Positions 13,221 through 22,311 of a stretch of DNA of 64,000 bases are shown here, in pieces. The position numbers and the translations under genes were made by a program. The first letter of the stretch is position 1, and the number at the start of each line of letters is the position of its first letter. The DNA is taken from contig JANQRJ010000011.1 of NCBI GenBank assembly GCA_028284635.1, positions 92,421-156,420 on the forward strand, in the 5' to 3' direction. Below the pieces are notes generated by a model, which did not search any database, was not told the DNA's origin, and saw only the letters and a program-made list of their open reading frames with translations. Source of the stretch: Pelagicoccus sp. (lineage in GTDB: Bacteria > Verrucomicrobiota > Verrucomicrobiia > Opitutales > Opitutaceae).

Positions 13221-14074
13221 TGCCCCTCCTGGCTATCGCTTCGGTGTTGCTAGTGTGGTGGAATTCGAAAGTGTCTCAAATGGACGCTTTCGATACGCCT
13301 ATAGAAGATGAGGCTGAAAGGCGTTTAGTAGTAGGGAGTGACCAAGGCACGGTTGATGGCAGTATCACAAAAGCTAATCTTCGAAATGAAAATGAACCAG
13401 GCAATGCTGAAACAATTGAGTTTGAGTCAGCAGATGTAGCTCGGAACACGATACTGAATCGTTTGGTAGATCGCAAAATTGTCGAGGCAGAAGCGAAGAC
13501 GGCAAAAGAACTCTTAGAATGGATTCATGCCTTAGGCTTGAGCGAAAGACAGGCTCGGGAGCTGGGGGAATACTACATCAAAAAACTCGAGAACAAGGAA
13601 TTGCATTTACGGCTTGCTTTTTCAGTTGGTGGAGCGTCGTGGTCGACTGTAAAGTCTACGTTAGAAGAGAATGCAAATCGTGAAATGAATTTAGATAGAT
13701 TTATGAAAAGGTTGCTTAATTCTTCTCAAAAGGAGATTTATGAAGAGTTGAATATGCAAATAAGAAGGCAGAAAAAATTCGATTTAATCGAAAAAAAAAT
13801 AGACCGAATGGAGAGTTTATATGGTCTAAATGATGAGCAGAAGTCTAAGTTGGTTCTACTATACAATAGCGAAAATCTCAATGAACGGATTCATATTCAA
13901 GATGGCGAATCTCTGAGTGCCTCTGATCGTTACATTGAGCGGCAAATACTTAAAATGGAACGTGAACTTGAAGCATTGAGTGGGATACTTAATCCAGATC
14001 AAATTCGTAGGTATGCCGAGTCGATGGAATCAGAAATTCGACAACTCGATGCCGCATTTAATAACAAAGGTTAA
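13187..14074 (+). CDS. membrane-anchored periplasmic helical protein (Spy/CpxP-like motifs)
   Basis: 295 residues: one N-terminal membrane helix (about 8-25), a linker, then a mostly helical charged region. Repeated segments of the LTxxQ kind are visible (GLSERQARELGEYY, GLNDEQKSKLVLLY, ILNPDQIRRYAES), similar to periplasmic chaperone-like Spy/CpxP proteins. The relationship is weak and by eye only. It starts inside the end of the MauE-like gene, so the two are translated together. It could guard or sense unfolded secreted proteins of this locus (inference). Confidence 0.55.
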   Translation: MSKRRTFTALLVPLLAIASVLLVWWNSKVSQMDAFDTPIEDEAERRLVVGSDQGTVDGSITKANLRNENEPGNAETIEFESADVARNTILNRLVDRKIVEAEAKTAKELLEWIHALGLSERQARELGEYYIKKLENKELHLRLAFSVGGASWSTVKSTLEENANREMNLDRFMKRLLNSSQKEIYEELNMQIRRQKKFDLIEKKIDRMESLYGLNDEQKSKLVLLYNSENLNERIHIQDGESLSASDRYIERQILKMERELEALSGILNPDQIRRYAESMESEIRQLDAAFNNKG

Positions 14075-14138
14075 ATAGAAATCTTTAGATAGTTTCTTCA
14101 TTTTTCTAAAAGATGGTGAATCTGCTTCGGCTAAATGG

Positions 14139-15710
14139 ATGAACAAGTTTTTTTTTAATGGGGTCGAGCGTGTTCAGCTAGGATACGATTCTCCCAACGA
14201 GTTGGCGGCAGTGCTAGGAGTTTCATTCTTTTTGTTTCCGTTCTTTTTTCAATGGATTGCGGACAAGTTAAGCCAAGAAGTTGAATCGCGATTTAAATTT
14301 ACATTAATGATTGGGGCGTTTGTTTTTTCAGTCGTCGCAGTTTGTCTTTTGGCTAAAACATATTCGAGAGGAGGCTATCTTTCGATGATTCTTGCACTCG
14401 TTTGGATGATGGCGTTTGCAGGTCAATACCGCAAGTACTATGGAGCCCTGTTGGTTCTATTTGCTCTTTGTTTAGTGCTGCTGCCAGAAGGAATTGAGAG
14501 AGTCTCTACAATCAATAATATCAAAGCTGACCTATCGATTTGGAATCGATTGGTTTTGTGGGAGGGTGTGGGGCGAATGGCTTTAGATAACCCCATTTGG
14601 GGGGTGGGTTACGAAAATTTGGGAGACTACTACAGAGCTTGGTATCAGCCTAGGGATCGTTTTCAAGATTACAATTATGCGGTTTCGGACTATTTTACAC
14701 TGGCGTCAGGAGGTGGGCTAGGAGTGTTGTGTGCATATGTAATGCTAGGAGTTTTTCCAATTGCATGTTTGTTTCGAACGAGAAGTGCTGACGGTTTTTT
14801 CCATTTAACTGGTTCGCTTCTTTACTATCTTTTTTTTGGTTTTTTTACTCACACTATTCTTTTACCGACTGTTTCTGTTTTTTTTATTTTTGTACTGATT
14901 CTTGTGTATATTAGAGTTATTACTCTATTCTGTATGCAGGAAAATGTGTTTAGTTTTTTTTGCAGTGCCATGCGTGCTTCTGCTATAGCGGCACTTTTTG
15001 TCGCTTCTATTGTAGTATCTTTTGGTTCGTCTTTTGATCATGATGATAATGTAAATGTTACATCATTCAAAATAGCCCATGAAGCTTTTGTTGAATCACT
15101 AGAAGTAATTAAAATAGAAAACTCGACTGTCGAAAAGGAGGGAAATCTATTGTTTTTGTCCTCTGGCTTTAGCGAATTCTGGGTTGGTAGGTGTTTTGCT
15201 AGAGAGCTGGCTAGTGGTAATTGGAGGGTCTTTGTGGTGCGCGATAATTTGCATTCTTTGGAAAGCTTGAAGGGCCTGAAGTCTTTAGTAGATCGAATCG
15301 AACTCGACTATCCCGACTCATCGCTTTCTATTGTAGGATTTGGCGAAGGTGGGCGAGCGGGGTTGGTTGAAGCGAGCAGGAAACGTAATGGTTTTATCAC
15401 GAGCGTGGTTTCAATTTCGGCAAAGTTGAGTTCTCCTTTTGATGCTTTAAGTGCTGCAGGTAGGCTTCCGCAGGACAATGTTGCCGTTATGCTTACGTAC
15501 TGTGCTTCCGATTCTGGTCGTTCCCGCGAAGAGGCTGCTAGGTTCTTCAAGAAGTGCCGTGAGGCCGGTCTTCAGATAGAATTATTGAACATGGATTACG
15601 CTCCACTAAATTGCCTTGCCGAAGGAGGTGCGAAGCTAAGTGCGGCTGTTTTCGACTTTTTGAAGCAGTCCAACTTAAGGTCGGCGTTAGAGCATTCGGC
15701 TGAAGAATAA
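14139..15710 (+). CDS. O-antigen ligase/polymerase-like protein fused to an alpha/beta-hydrolase-like domain
   Basis: 523 residues. The first 300 carry membrane helices and the Wzy_C/WaaL pattern: SPNELAAVL, AKTYSRGGYLSM, and NRLVLWEGVGRMALDNPIWG followed by GVGYENL. Such proteins join or polymerise glycans outside the inner membrane. Compared with the family, the first membrane helices are missing; the frame upstream is open only to a TAG at 14076. The C-terminal 200 residues look like an alpha/beta hydrolase, but the nucleophile elbow reads GFGEGG, with Gly (15342-15344) where Ser is expected, so hydrolysis is unlikely. Low GC, no evident Shine-Dalgarno. Confidence 0.7.
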   Translation: MNKFFFNGVERVQLGYDSPNELAAVLGVSFFLFPFFFQWIADKLSQEVESRFKFTLMIGAFVFSVVAVCLLAKTYSRGGYLSMILALVWMMAFAGQYRKYYGALLVLFALCLVLLPEGIERVSTINNIKADLSIWNRLVLWEGVGRMALDNPIWGVGYENLGDYYRAWYQPRDRFQDYNYAVSDYFTLASGGGLGVLCAYVMLGVFPIACLFRTRSADGFFHLTGSLLYYLFFGFFTHTILLPTVSVFFIFVLILVYIRVITLFCMQENVFSFFCSAMRASAIAALFVASIVVSFGSSFDHDDNVNVTSFKIAHEAFVESLEVIKIENSTVEKEGNLLFLSSGFSEFWVGRCFARELASGNWRVFVVRDNLHSLESLKGLKSLVDRIELDYPDSSLSIVGFGEGGRAGLVEASRKRNGFITSVVSISAKLSSPFDALSAAGRLPQDNVAVMLTYCASDSGRSREEAARFFKKCREAGLQIELLNMDYAPLNCLAEGGAKLSAAVFDFLKQSNLRSALEHSAEE

Positions 15711-15778
15711 ATATGGCTATATTGTAAAGTCGTTCGATTCTAGGAAAATTCATTTTATAAATCGCACATACTATTATT

Positions 15779-16513
15779 ATGAACCCAACCATTTCTCGTA
15801 TTTATGGAATAATCATCAAGGATTTTGCCAGATTTTACTGGCATGTTGTTGCATATGTATCGATTTTTGTTTTGATTAAGCTTGATTTGTGGGTGCCTAA
15901 TCCCTCCTCGGTGATTGAGCGCTTTGTGCATACCTCAGGTGGTTTTTTTTTAGTCGGCATATTTTTTTACACGATAACGTCGTTGCTAAAAGAAGATTCT
16001 TCGATAGGAGAGCTCTCTTTTTTTCGATTTCTTCCTGTTCGTTCATTTGACATCACCGTAGGTAAGGTTTTTTTTATTTCTCTATTTCTTGTTCTTTCTA
16101 CGTTTATGATATCAACTTTTGTTGATTTTTTTCAAAACAATTTTTCTTTTGTATTAACGTTTGGAAACTTTTCTAAGTTGCTGTTTATTGCTCTTTGCTA
16201 TGCTTCGATATCTAATGTGTTGTCTAGTGCGTTTTTGACGTTTTTTATGTTATTCGTGTTTTGGAGTATGTATTATATCTTGTTGCTTAAGGTAAATTTG
16301 ATAGATGGCCAGGCCTACAGTTTGTCGATTTTTACTGACCTTGTTTTCCAGGAATACAGTGCAACTCAATCTTTCTGTGTTTTACTGGCGTCTTTGGGGT
16401 ATGTTGTTTCTATATATATACAGTATAAGTTTCAAGTCCGAACGCTAAGTTTGTCGATCTCTTTTTTGGTGCCGCTTGCTCTAGTCGTATACGCTATAAT
16501 CGATAGAATATGA
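15779..16513 (+). CDS. ABC-2 type transporter permease
   Basis: 244 residues with six predicted membrane helices and short loops, the usual layout of ABC-2 permeases of about 240-270 residues. It has a hydrophobic, Phe-rich sequence and very AT-rich codons. The stop overlaps the start of the ATPase gene by four bases (ATGA), so the pair forms one transporter. Substrate unknown; export of the cysteine-rich protein, a lipid or a glycan are all possible. Confidence 0.8.
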   Translation: MNPTISRIYGIIIKDFARFYWHVVAYVSIFVLIKLDLWVPNPSSVIERFVHTSGGFFLVGIFFYTITSLLKEDSSIGELSFFRFLPVRSFDITVGKVFFISLFLVLSTFMISTFVDFFQNNFSFVLTFGNFSKLLFIALCYASISNVLSSAFLTFFMLFVFWSMYYILLLKVNLIDGQAYSLSIFTDLVFQEYSATQSFCVLLASLGYVVSIYIQYKFQVRTLSLSISFLVPLALVVYAIIDRI

Positions 16514-17394
16514 AAAAATCGATCGTCATTACCAGAAATCTGTGCAAAACATACGGAAAATTGAGTGTGTTGAACCAGGTGGATTCAGAATTTTCTCAAG
16601 GAATGATCCATTCAGTAGTCGGCGAAAATGGTTCTGGTAAAACCACATTTTTGAAAATATTATCGGGACTGATGGGTCCTAATTCTGGGACGGTTGAAGT
16701 GTTCGGAAAGCCGCCAGCGAGATTCTCTTTAAAGGAAAAGCAAGAGTTGCAGTTCTTGACGGAGCAGAGCCCTATGCCGCTGTGGATGAATTTGCGCCAA
16801 CTTGAACGATATTACGCTACGTTATTCTATAGGTGGAATAAACGCATTGCGCGGCAACTTCAGGATGAGTTCGAATTGAATCTTGAAGTTCCCGTATCAA
16901 AAATGTCAAAGGGGACTGTCATGAAGACAAGGGTTCTGCTGGCTTTATCCTCGCAACCGAAAATATTGCTTATGGATGAGCCCTTTTCTGGTTTAGATCT
17001 CAAAACTCGTTACAACCTAAAAGAAAAACTGATCAAATATAAAAAGAACGGAGGAACTGTGATAATGGCGACCCACACCATTAGCGATTTGGAGAATATT
17101 GTTCAAAGCTACCTTAGGCTAAATTGCGGATCTTTTTGTAAACTGGTAAGTGCTGAATCTATAAAATCAGATTACCTTCTTGTTGAGGTTTCCAAGGAGA
17201 ATGTTTATAAAATAGTGGGAAAGTGTTTAATGAATCTCGAGAAAGGTCGTTTTCTCAAGGAAGACAAAAGTGTTTTGGAAATTGTTTTGGCGAAAGATGA
17301 GGCATTGGAACTGATGAAAAATAATCCTCAATTCGTACGGTTAGGTTCACGTCCAATCTGTGCGGAGGATTTTATTTTGAATTATTTGGGTTAG
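16510..17394 (+). CDS. ABC transporter ATP-binding protein
   Basis: 294 residues. Walker A GENGSGKTT at residues 38-46, Walker B ILLMDEP near 155-161 followed by SGLD, and the H-loop His in MATHTISDLENI. The signature motif is divergent (MSKGTVMK), as in BcrA/CcmA-type ATPases that pair with ABC-2 permeases. A C-terminal extension of about 80 residues could be regulatory. It is translationally coupled to the permease and is the last gene of the AT-rich block. Confidence 0.88.
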   Translation: MKKSIVITRNLCKTYGKLSVLNQVDSEFSQGMIHSVVGENGSGKTTFLKILSGLMGPNSGTVEVFGKPPARFSLKEKQELQFLTEQSPMPLWMNLRQLERYYATLFYRWNKRIARQLQDEFELNLEVPVSKMSKGTVMKTRVLLALSSQPKILLMDEPFSGLDLKTRYNLKEKLIKYKKNGGTVIMATHTISDLENIVQSYLRLNCGSFCKLVSAESIKSDYLLVEVSKENVYKIVGKCLMNLEKGRFLKEDKSVLEIVLAKDEALELMKNNPQFVRLGSRPICAEDFILNYLG

Positions 17395-17751
17395 TGTCGG
17401 TATGGATGCGAAAAGATGCTGAATGTGAATTCTGACTGGAGTGTGAAAAATCCTATGGCTATTTTGAACAATAAAATTATGGAGTCTTGATGTTTTGGTG
17501 GGGGGAACAGAGAGTATTAAATATCACCAAGAATTCTTCGATGCCAGCTTGCTGCCGTTTCAGTATTACTGTTAGGGTTAGGTTAAGTGAGTGTTGTCAG
17601 TTGTTTTAAGGATTTATATAGATTAGATTACTTATTTGCGTATGAATACTTCCTTTTTGGGAGGAGGCGACTGAGTTGTCGGATGGCGATGGATCTAAGT
17701 GAGTCATGCTGGTCTAGGGTCTGTGCTTAAATCATAATTTTATGTGTTAAT
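17395..17751. other. intergenic stretch, AT-rich
   Basis: No convincing reading frame, RNA or strong hairpin seen. It contains the last AT-rich sequence of the block and presumably the promoter of the esterase gene, but no clear -35/-10 pair stands out. Confidence 0.5.
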
Positions 17752-20700
17752 ATGCTGGTTCAAGCTGTTGGTTCAGGTTTTAGGATATTTCCGAGTTTGT
17801 TGTCTATGAAGCTGGTGCCTTTGCGTAGATGTGGACTGTTCTTGTTGCCTGTTTTAAGTTCTTCGGATGCTTCAATATTTGTTGGTGAAAGCCTATCCAA
17901 ACTTAGCTGTGAAATTGTCGTTGACGGCGAGCTTTCGGATTGGGGGGGCAGCCACTTCGAGGTTCTAGGCTGCAACTTGCCGTTCGAGACTTCGTTTTCG
18001 GCGCTCTTCCATTCTGGATGGAGCGAGGACGGTCTGTATTTCGCTGCGAAGGTCCACGACGAAGTCCTGCATGCTCCGGCTAAGGGCTCTGAGGCGTTTC
18101 GCGACCAGGACTGCCTGGAGTTGTTCGTCGATGTGCGGGGGCTCGATGCGGGAATCAAGAATCCGATGGCCCGGTTTCAGAACATGGAATTCGACTACTT
18201 TCTGGTCGAGGACGCGGATGGGTCGCAAGAGAGGATCGACGACGGGGACGGGAGAATCGTCTATTCCGACATCGGCTGGAGGCGGAGGGAAGGAGTCCCT
18301 GGGGTCCATCTGGGCACAGTCAGCGAGGTTGCAAAGGGGGAGCGAGGCGCTTCGGTGGCGCTGTCGTTCTCGGGCAGGAGGATAAGCTTTGCGACCTCCC
18401 TTTTTGCGCGTGGGGGATTATATGACGTTTTCCTGAACGGACGGAAGGTTCGGACTGTGGATCTGTTCAGCCTGGGTCATTCCTCCTCCCGAATCGTCTT
18501 CGAGAGCGGCCTGCTGGACGAGGGCACGCACGAGATCCTGGTGAAGGGAGTGAGGCCTTCTCCGCAAGGAGTCCTGCATGGCTTGATCAGCCCGGCGGAA
18601 GGCGGCGGCTGGCATTTCTGGAACCACGAAGGGCGTATCGAAGAAGGCGTGACGATCGCCTCCGGCCGGTTTTCCGAAGGCTGGATCGTCGAAGGGCGAA
18701 TTTCTTGGGAAGCCCTGGCGGGATTCTCCCCCTCCGTGGGAAAGCCCATCCGTTTCGGCTACAAGCTTTACGACGCGGACGGACGAGAGGAGAGGAACGG
18801 CAGGACCCTTGGGCTGCGACGCCATGGGTCGGGTACGACGGTCGACTGGATGATATTGAATCCCGACCGCTTCCCTAAGGCGACGCTTGGCGAAAAGGCG
18901 GATCCCTCTCGTGCCGACGTGTGGGCGAAGGAGTTTTATTTCCAGGGGCGCTCGTGGGTCGAGTTGGACGTGAAGGTTCCGGCCGAGCTTTGGAAAGAGG
19001 AGGTGCTGCCGTCCTTGGCCTTAAGGCTTGGTGGAAGGGATGTCGGCAGCTTTCCGCTGGGCAGGAGTGCCGGCGGGAGATTCCTTTTTCTGAAGCGCTC
19101 CTTCCCGACTGCCACCTGGATGGATGAGAAGGGGGGCGAGGGGCCTTTGGAACTTGCGGTGGAAGTCGATCTCCTAGGGGAGAGGCTCGAGATCGATCTG
19201 GAGCTTCTGGTGGAAGAGGGCCGCCGCCGACTCGAGAGTGCTCTGCCGGGGTATCTTATGGCTTCCCTTTCCCCGCCGGTGTTGGGCATGGCCGCGATGT
19301 ACCGGGAGTCTGCGGAGGAGCTGTTGCGGCACTATGGCCATGAGCGGAACCGGGACGTCGAGCACTACCACTATCTCCCTTTCCACGAGGACAAGGCGAC
19401 TCTCGACCGCTATTCGGACATGTTCATCAGGCATGCGAAGCTTTGGGCGAGCGGTCGGTTCGGAAGCGGCGACGCCCTGCACTACTATCACCAGCCTTGG
19501 CGGAGCCAGTCCGATGGCTCGTGGCAGTTCTTCCAGCTGGAGCTGCCGAAGGAATTCGATCCGGCGGTCCGCTATCCGATATGGATTCGGCCTCACTTCG
19601 AGAACAAGCGCGGCTTTTCGCGGTTGAACGTGCTGGCCAGGCACTTGGAGTTTTCGGAGGGCCTGCTTCCTTTGCAGAAGACCAGCGGCGACGGGATCTG
19701 GATCCAGCTGCACGGTCGGGGAAACAGCTTCGAGACGCTGGGCGACGAGGAGTATCTCCATGTTCTAGACTGGATAGGGCGACGGTTTCCGGAGAGCGCG
19801 GGCGACGTGAGGCTGCGCGGCATATCTGTCGGCGCTCGTTCGGCTTTCCTCTTCGCCTCGCGGTGGACCGACAGGCCTTCGCTGGTCTACGCCAAGGGTC
19901 CCGCTATTCGTCGGCCTCTCGATCCGGAGCGGGCCAGGAGCCTGTATGGCGACGATAACCATTTCCGCTGGCTGACCGGCGGCTTCGAGGACAAGGCCGT
20001 CAACTTGTGTAACATGCCTCTTTGCGTGATCGTGGGAGAAAAGGACCGTCGCAACTTGAGGAACGCCGCCTTGTTGCATCGGATGGTCGAGAATCCGCAA
20101 TATGGATACCAGTTTGATGTCGTGCCCGGAGCCGGCCACGACATTCCCGGCAGGCTGGTTCCCGAGATGGCGATCAGTCCGAAGAGGAACGGACGCGTCC
20201 CCTCTTCCTTTTTCGTGACTAACGACAGCTTGAGATATGGGAAGGCCTACGGCGTCGAGGCCGAAGAGAAGACGCGCGACTGGGAGCCGTTCTCCTTCAA
20301 GGCAAGCAGGCAGCTGCGCTTTTCCGAATGGAACATACAGACCTCGAACCTGCAGGCCTTTTCCATGGACCTGGGGAGGCTGGGCGGTTCGGTCGGAGAA
20401 TCGGTCTCGCTTTCCGTCGATGGCCAGCCTCTGCCTTTGGCTGGAATCGATGTCGGCGAAAAGCTCTACATTGAAAGAAGGGGAGCCCAATGGGCTGTTG
20501 GCGACCGCGCGTCTGTCGAGGGAGTCTTGCGGAAGAGGCCGGGCCTTCAGGGACCGATAGGCGATATCGAGAAGGAAGGCTTCCTGATCGTCTACGGCAC
20601 CCAGGATCCTGAGATGGAGCATATTCTTTTCGAGAGGGCCAAGTGCATCGTGAGACACAGGCTAGGCTCGGACGTGGGCCAGTGGTCCTGGGGGATATTC

Positions 20701-21102
20701 GAGGTGAAGGCCGATGCGGAGGTGACCGCTGAGGACATCGGCAGGCGCAGCCTTTGGCTGATCGGCAACGAGCGGGAGAACGCGGTCCTGGCCCGCATGG
20801 CTGACTCGCTGCCCTTCGGCCTCGACGACTCGGGAGCTCGGGTCGCTGACCGTTCGTGGCGGGGCGACTCCCTTTTCCTGGAGGCCATCTGCCCGAATCC
20901 TCTGAATCCGGAACGCTACGTCTATGTCGAGGCCGGCCAGTCGATGAAGTGCTACTATGCGGAGATCCTCGCCAATCGCAGCTTTGACTTCGCCCTGTCG
21001 GAGATCGATCTCAAGACCAACGCCGCCGTCGCCCTTGGGGTGTTCGATGCGGACTGGCGCCTCGAGGAAGGTCGGGCCAAGGTCTGGGACAACTCCGACT
21101 AG
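17752..21102 (+). CDS. large secreted CBM9-like protein with esterase domain
   Basis: 1116 residues from ATG 17752; ATG 17806 gives a cleaner signal peptide (MKLVPLRRCGLFLLPVLSSS). Residues about 55-380 hold a CBM9/DOMON-like sugar-binding region (VDGELSDWGG, LYFAAKVHDE, DCLELFVDV). Residues about 600-810 form an alpha/beta hydrolase with a complete triad: Ser about 693 in RGISVGAR, Asp about 765 in GEKDRRN, His about 797 in GAGHD. The C-terminal 300 residues are unassigned. Likely a polysaccharide-bound esterase outside the cytoplasm (inference). The first 60 codons are AT-rich like the upstream block, the rest GC-rich like the host. Confidence 0.7.
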   Translation: MLVQAVGSGFRIFPSLLSMKLVPLRRCGLFLLPVLSSSDASIFVGESLSKLSCEIVVDGELSDWGGSHFEVLGCNLPFETSFSALFHSGWSEDGLYFAAKVHDEVLHAPAKGSEAFRDQDCLELFVDVRGLDAGIKNPMARFQNMEFDYFLVEDADGSQERIDDGDGRIVYSDIGWRRREGVPGVHLGTVSEVAKGERGASVALSFSGRRISFATSLFARGGLYDVFLNGRKVRTVDLFSLGHSSSRIVFESGLLDEGTHEILVKGVRPSPQGVLHGLISPAEGGGWHFWNHEGRIEEGVTIASGRFSEGWIVEGRISWEALAGFSPSVGKPIRFGYKLYDADGREERNGRTLGLRRHGSGTTVDWMILNPDRFPKATLGEKADPSRADVWAKEFYFQGRSWVELDVKVPAELWKEEVLPSLALRLGGRDVGSFPLGRSAGGRFLFLKRSFPTATWMDEKGGEGPLELAVEVDLLGERLEIDLELLVEEGRRRLESALPGYLMASLSPPVLGMAAMYRESAEELLRHYGHERNRDVEHYHYLPFHEDKATLDRYSDMFIRHAKLWASGRFGSGDALHYYHQPWRSQSDGSWQFFQLELPKEFDPAVRYPIWIRPHFENKRGFSRLNVLARHLEFSEGLLPLQKTSGDGIWIQLHGRGNSFETLGDEEYLHVLDWIGRRFPESAGDVRLRGISVGARSAFLFASRWTDRPSLVYAKGPAIRRPLDPERARSLYGDDNHFRWLTGGFEDKAVNLCNMPLCVIVGEKDRRNLRNAALLHRMVENPQYGYQFDVVPGAGHDIPGRLVPEMAISPKRNGRVPSSFFVTNDSLRYGKAYGVEAEEKTRDWEPFSFKASRQLRFSEWNIQTSNLQAFSMDLGRLGGSVGESVSLSVDGQPLPLAGIDVGEKLYIERRGAQWAVGDRASVEGVLRKRPGLQGPIGDIEKEGFLIVYGTQDPEMEHILFERAKCIVRHRLGSDVGQWSWGIFEVKADAEVTAEDIGRRSLWLIGNERENAVLARMADSLPFGLDDSGARVADRSWRGDSLFLEAICPNPLNPERYVYVEAGQSMKCYYAEILANRSFDFALSEIDLKTNAAVALGVFDADWRLEEGRAKVWDNSD

Positions 21103-21413
21103 TATCCTGTGCAAGGGTTAGATTCTGCTCTTCTTACTTTATTTGTATAAGTCTCTCCCATCTGATTATCGCTTGAGGGCTATCTTTTGCATATTCTGCT
21201 TGCCTGGCTAGCTTCCTGGCTTCACACACCTCGCTCCCGATTTCCGCTCCATAGGCTTCTCCTTCAGAGAAACCGCCCAGAAGCGTCTTGGAAAATAGCA
21301 TGAAACGGCAGGGTTTTTGCCGCGTTCTGCTTTTTATTCTTTTCCGGTAGAAAATACTTGCCGGGCTTACTTCTTACGATACCGTCACGCTCTTTTCTCA
21401 AAATTTCACCACC
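21103..21413. other. intergenic stretch upstream of rpsL
   Basis: Must carry the promoter of the rpsL-rpsG-fusA ribosomal transcript because rpoC is distant and separately terminated. A small hairpin (CGGCA/TGCCG) at about 21305-21321 precedes a T-rich stretch. A possible -10 (TACGAT, 21375-21380) has no good -35 at the right distance, so the promoter was not fixed. Confidence 0.4.
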
Positions 21414-21794
21414 ATGCCTACTATTAACCAGCTAGTCCGAAAGGGTCGCCAAGTGATCCGGGCCAAGTCCAAGTCGCGCGCCTTGGAGTCGAACCCGTTT
21501 CGTCGCGGCGTGTGCGTGCAGGTAATGACCCGTACGCCTAAGAAGCCGAATTCGGCTATCCGCAAAGTGGCTAAGGTCCGTCTTACCAACGGCTACGAGG
21601 TGATCGCCTACATTCCGGACGAGGGGCACAATCTTCAGGAGCACAGCATCGTGCTCGTTCGTGGCGGTCGTGTGAAAGACTTGCCTGGCGTACGCTATCA
21701 TATAGTACGCGGCACCCTCGATGCTCAAGGCGTGGAAAAGCGTCGCCGTAGCCGCTCCAAGTACGGAGTCAAGCGCCCGAAGGACAAGAAGTAA
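21414..21794 (+). CDS. rpsL: ribosomal protein S12
   Basis: 126 residues, decoding-centre protein of the small subunit. The loops PKKPNSA (K43) and [13 protein letters not shown] (K88, D89) have the wild-type residues whose changes give streptomycin resistance. First gene of the ribosomal supercluster; in most bacteria it directly follows rpoC, here it lies 13.8 kb away. rpsG follows after 16 bases. Confidence 0.98.
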   Translation: MPTINQLVRKGRQVIRAKSKSRALESNPFRRGVCVQVMTRTPKKPNSAIRKVAKVRLTNGYEVIAYIPDEGHNLQEHSIVLVRGGRVKDLPGVRYHIVRGTLDAQGVEKRRRSRSKYGVKRPKDKK

Positions 21795-21810
21795 GGAGAG
21801 TTTTTAGACC

Positions 21811-22284
21811 ATGTCACGTCGCAGAAGAGCTAATAAGAGACCGGCCAAGCCGGACGCCCGTTACGGCAGCCCCTTGGTTGGCCGTCTGGTCAACACCGTC
21901 ATGCGCGACGGCAAGAAGACCCTCGCGGAACGTATCGTCTATTCCGCGTTCGAGCGCGTTGCGGAGAAGCTCGGCAAGGGCGACCCGATCGACCTGCTGC
22001 TCGGCGCTTTGGAAAACGCCCGTCCTCGCCTCGAGGTGAAGAGCCGCCGCGTCGGTGGCGCGACCTATCAGGTGCCGGTCGAGATTTCCTACGATCGCCA
22101 GGAGTCGCTTGCCTTTCGCTGGATCGTAAACGCCGCGGCCGCCCGACGGGGTCTCCCCATGAGAGAGGCTCTGGCTTTGGAAATCATCGATGCCTACAAT
22201 AACACCGGCTCGATAGTGAAGAAGAAGGACGACACCCACAAGATGGCCCAGTCCAATCGAGCTTTTGCCCACCTCCGCTGGTAA
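21811..22284 (+). CDS. rpsG: ribosomal protein S7
   Basis: 157 residues, normal length. Head-assembly protein of the 30S subunit that binds the 3' domain of 16S rRNA. Starts [11 protein letters not shown] and contains the conserved stretch [16 protein letters not shown] good AAGGAGAG ribosome-binding site lies upstream. fusA follows after 27 bases. Confidence 0.98.
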   Translation: MSRRRRANKRPAKPDARYGSPLVGRLVNTVMRDGKKTLAERIVYSAFERVAEKLGKGDPIDLLLGALENARPRLEVKSRRVGGATYQVPVEISYDRQESLAFRWIVNAAAARRGLPMREALALEIIDAYNNTGSIVKKKDDTHKMAQSNRAFAHLRW

Positions 22285-22311
22285 TCCCGGATCTCGTTTT
22301 GTTCTTTGTAA

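Noticed and set aside
21359..21380. Promoter TTGCCG/TACGAT for rpsL
   Set aside because: The spacing is only 10 bases, too short for a sigma-70 type promoter.
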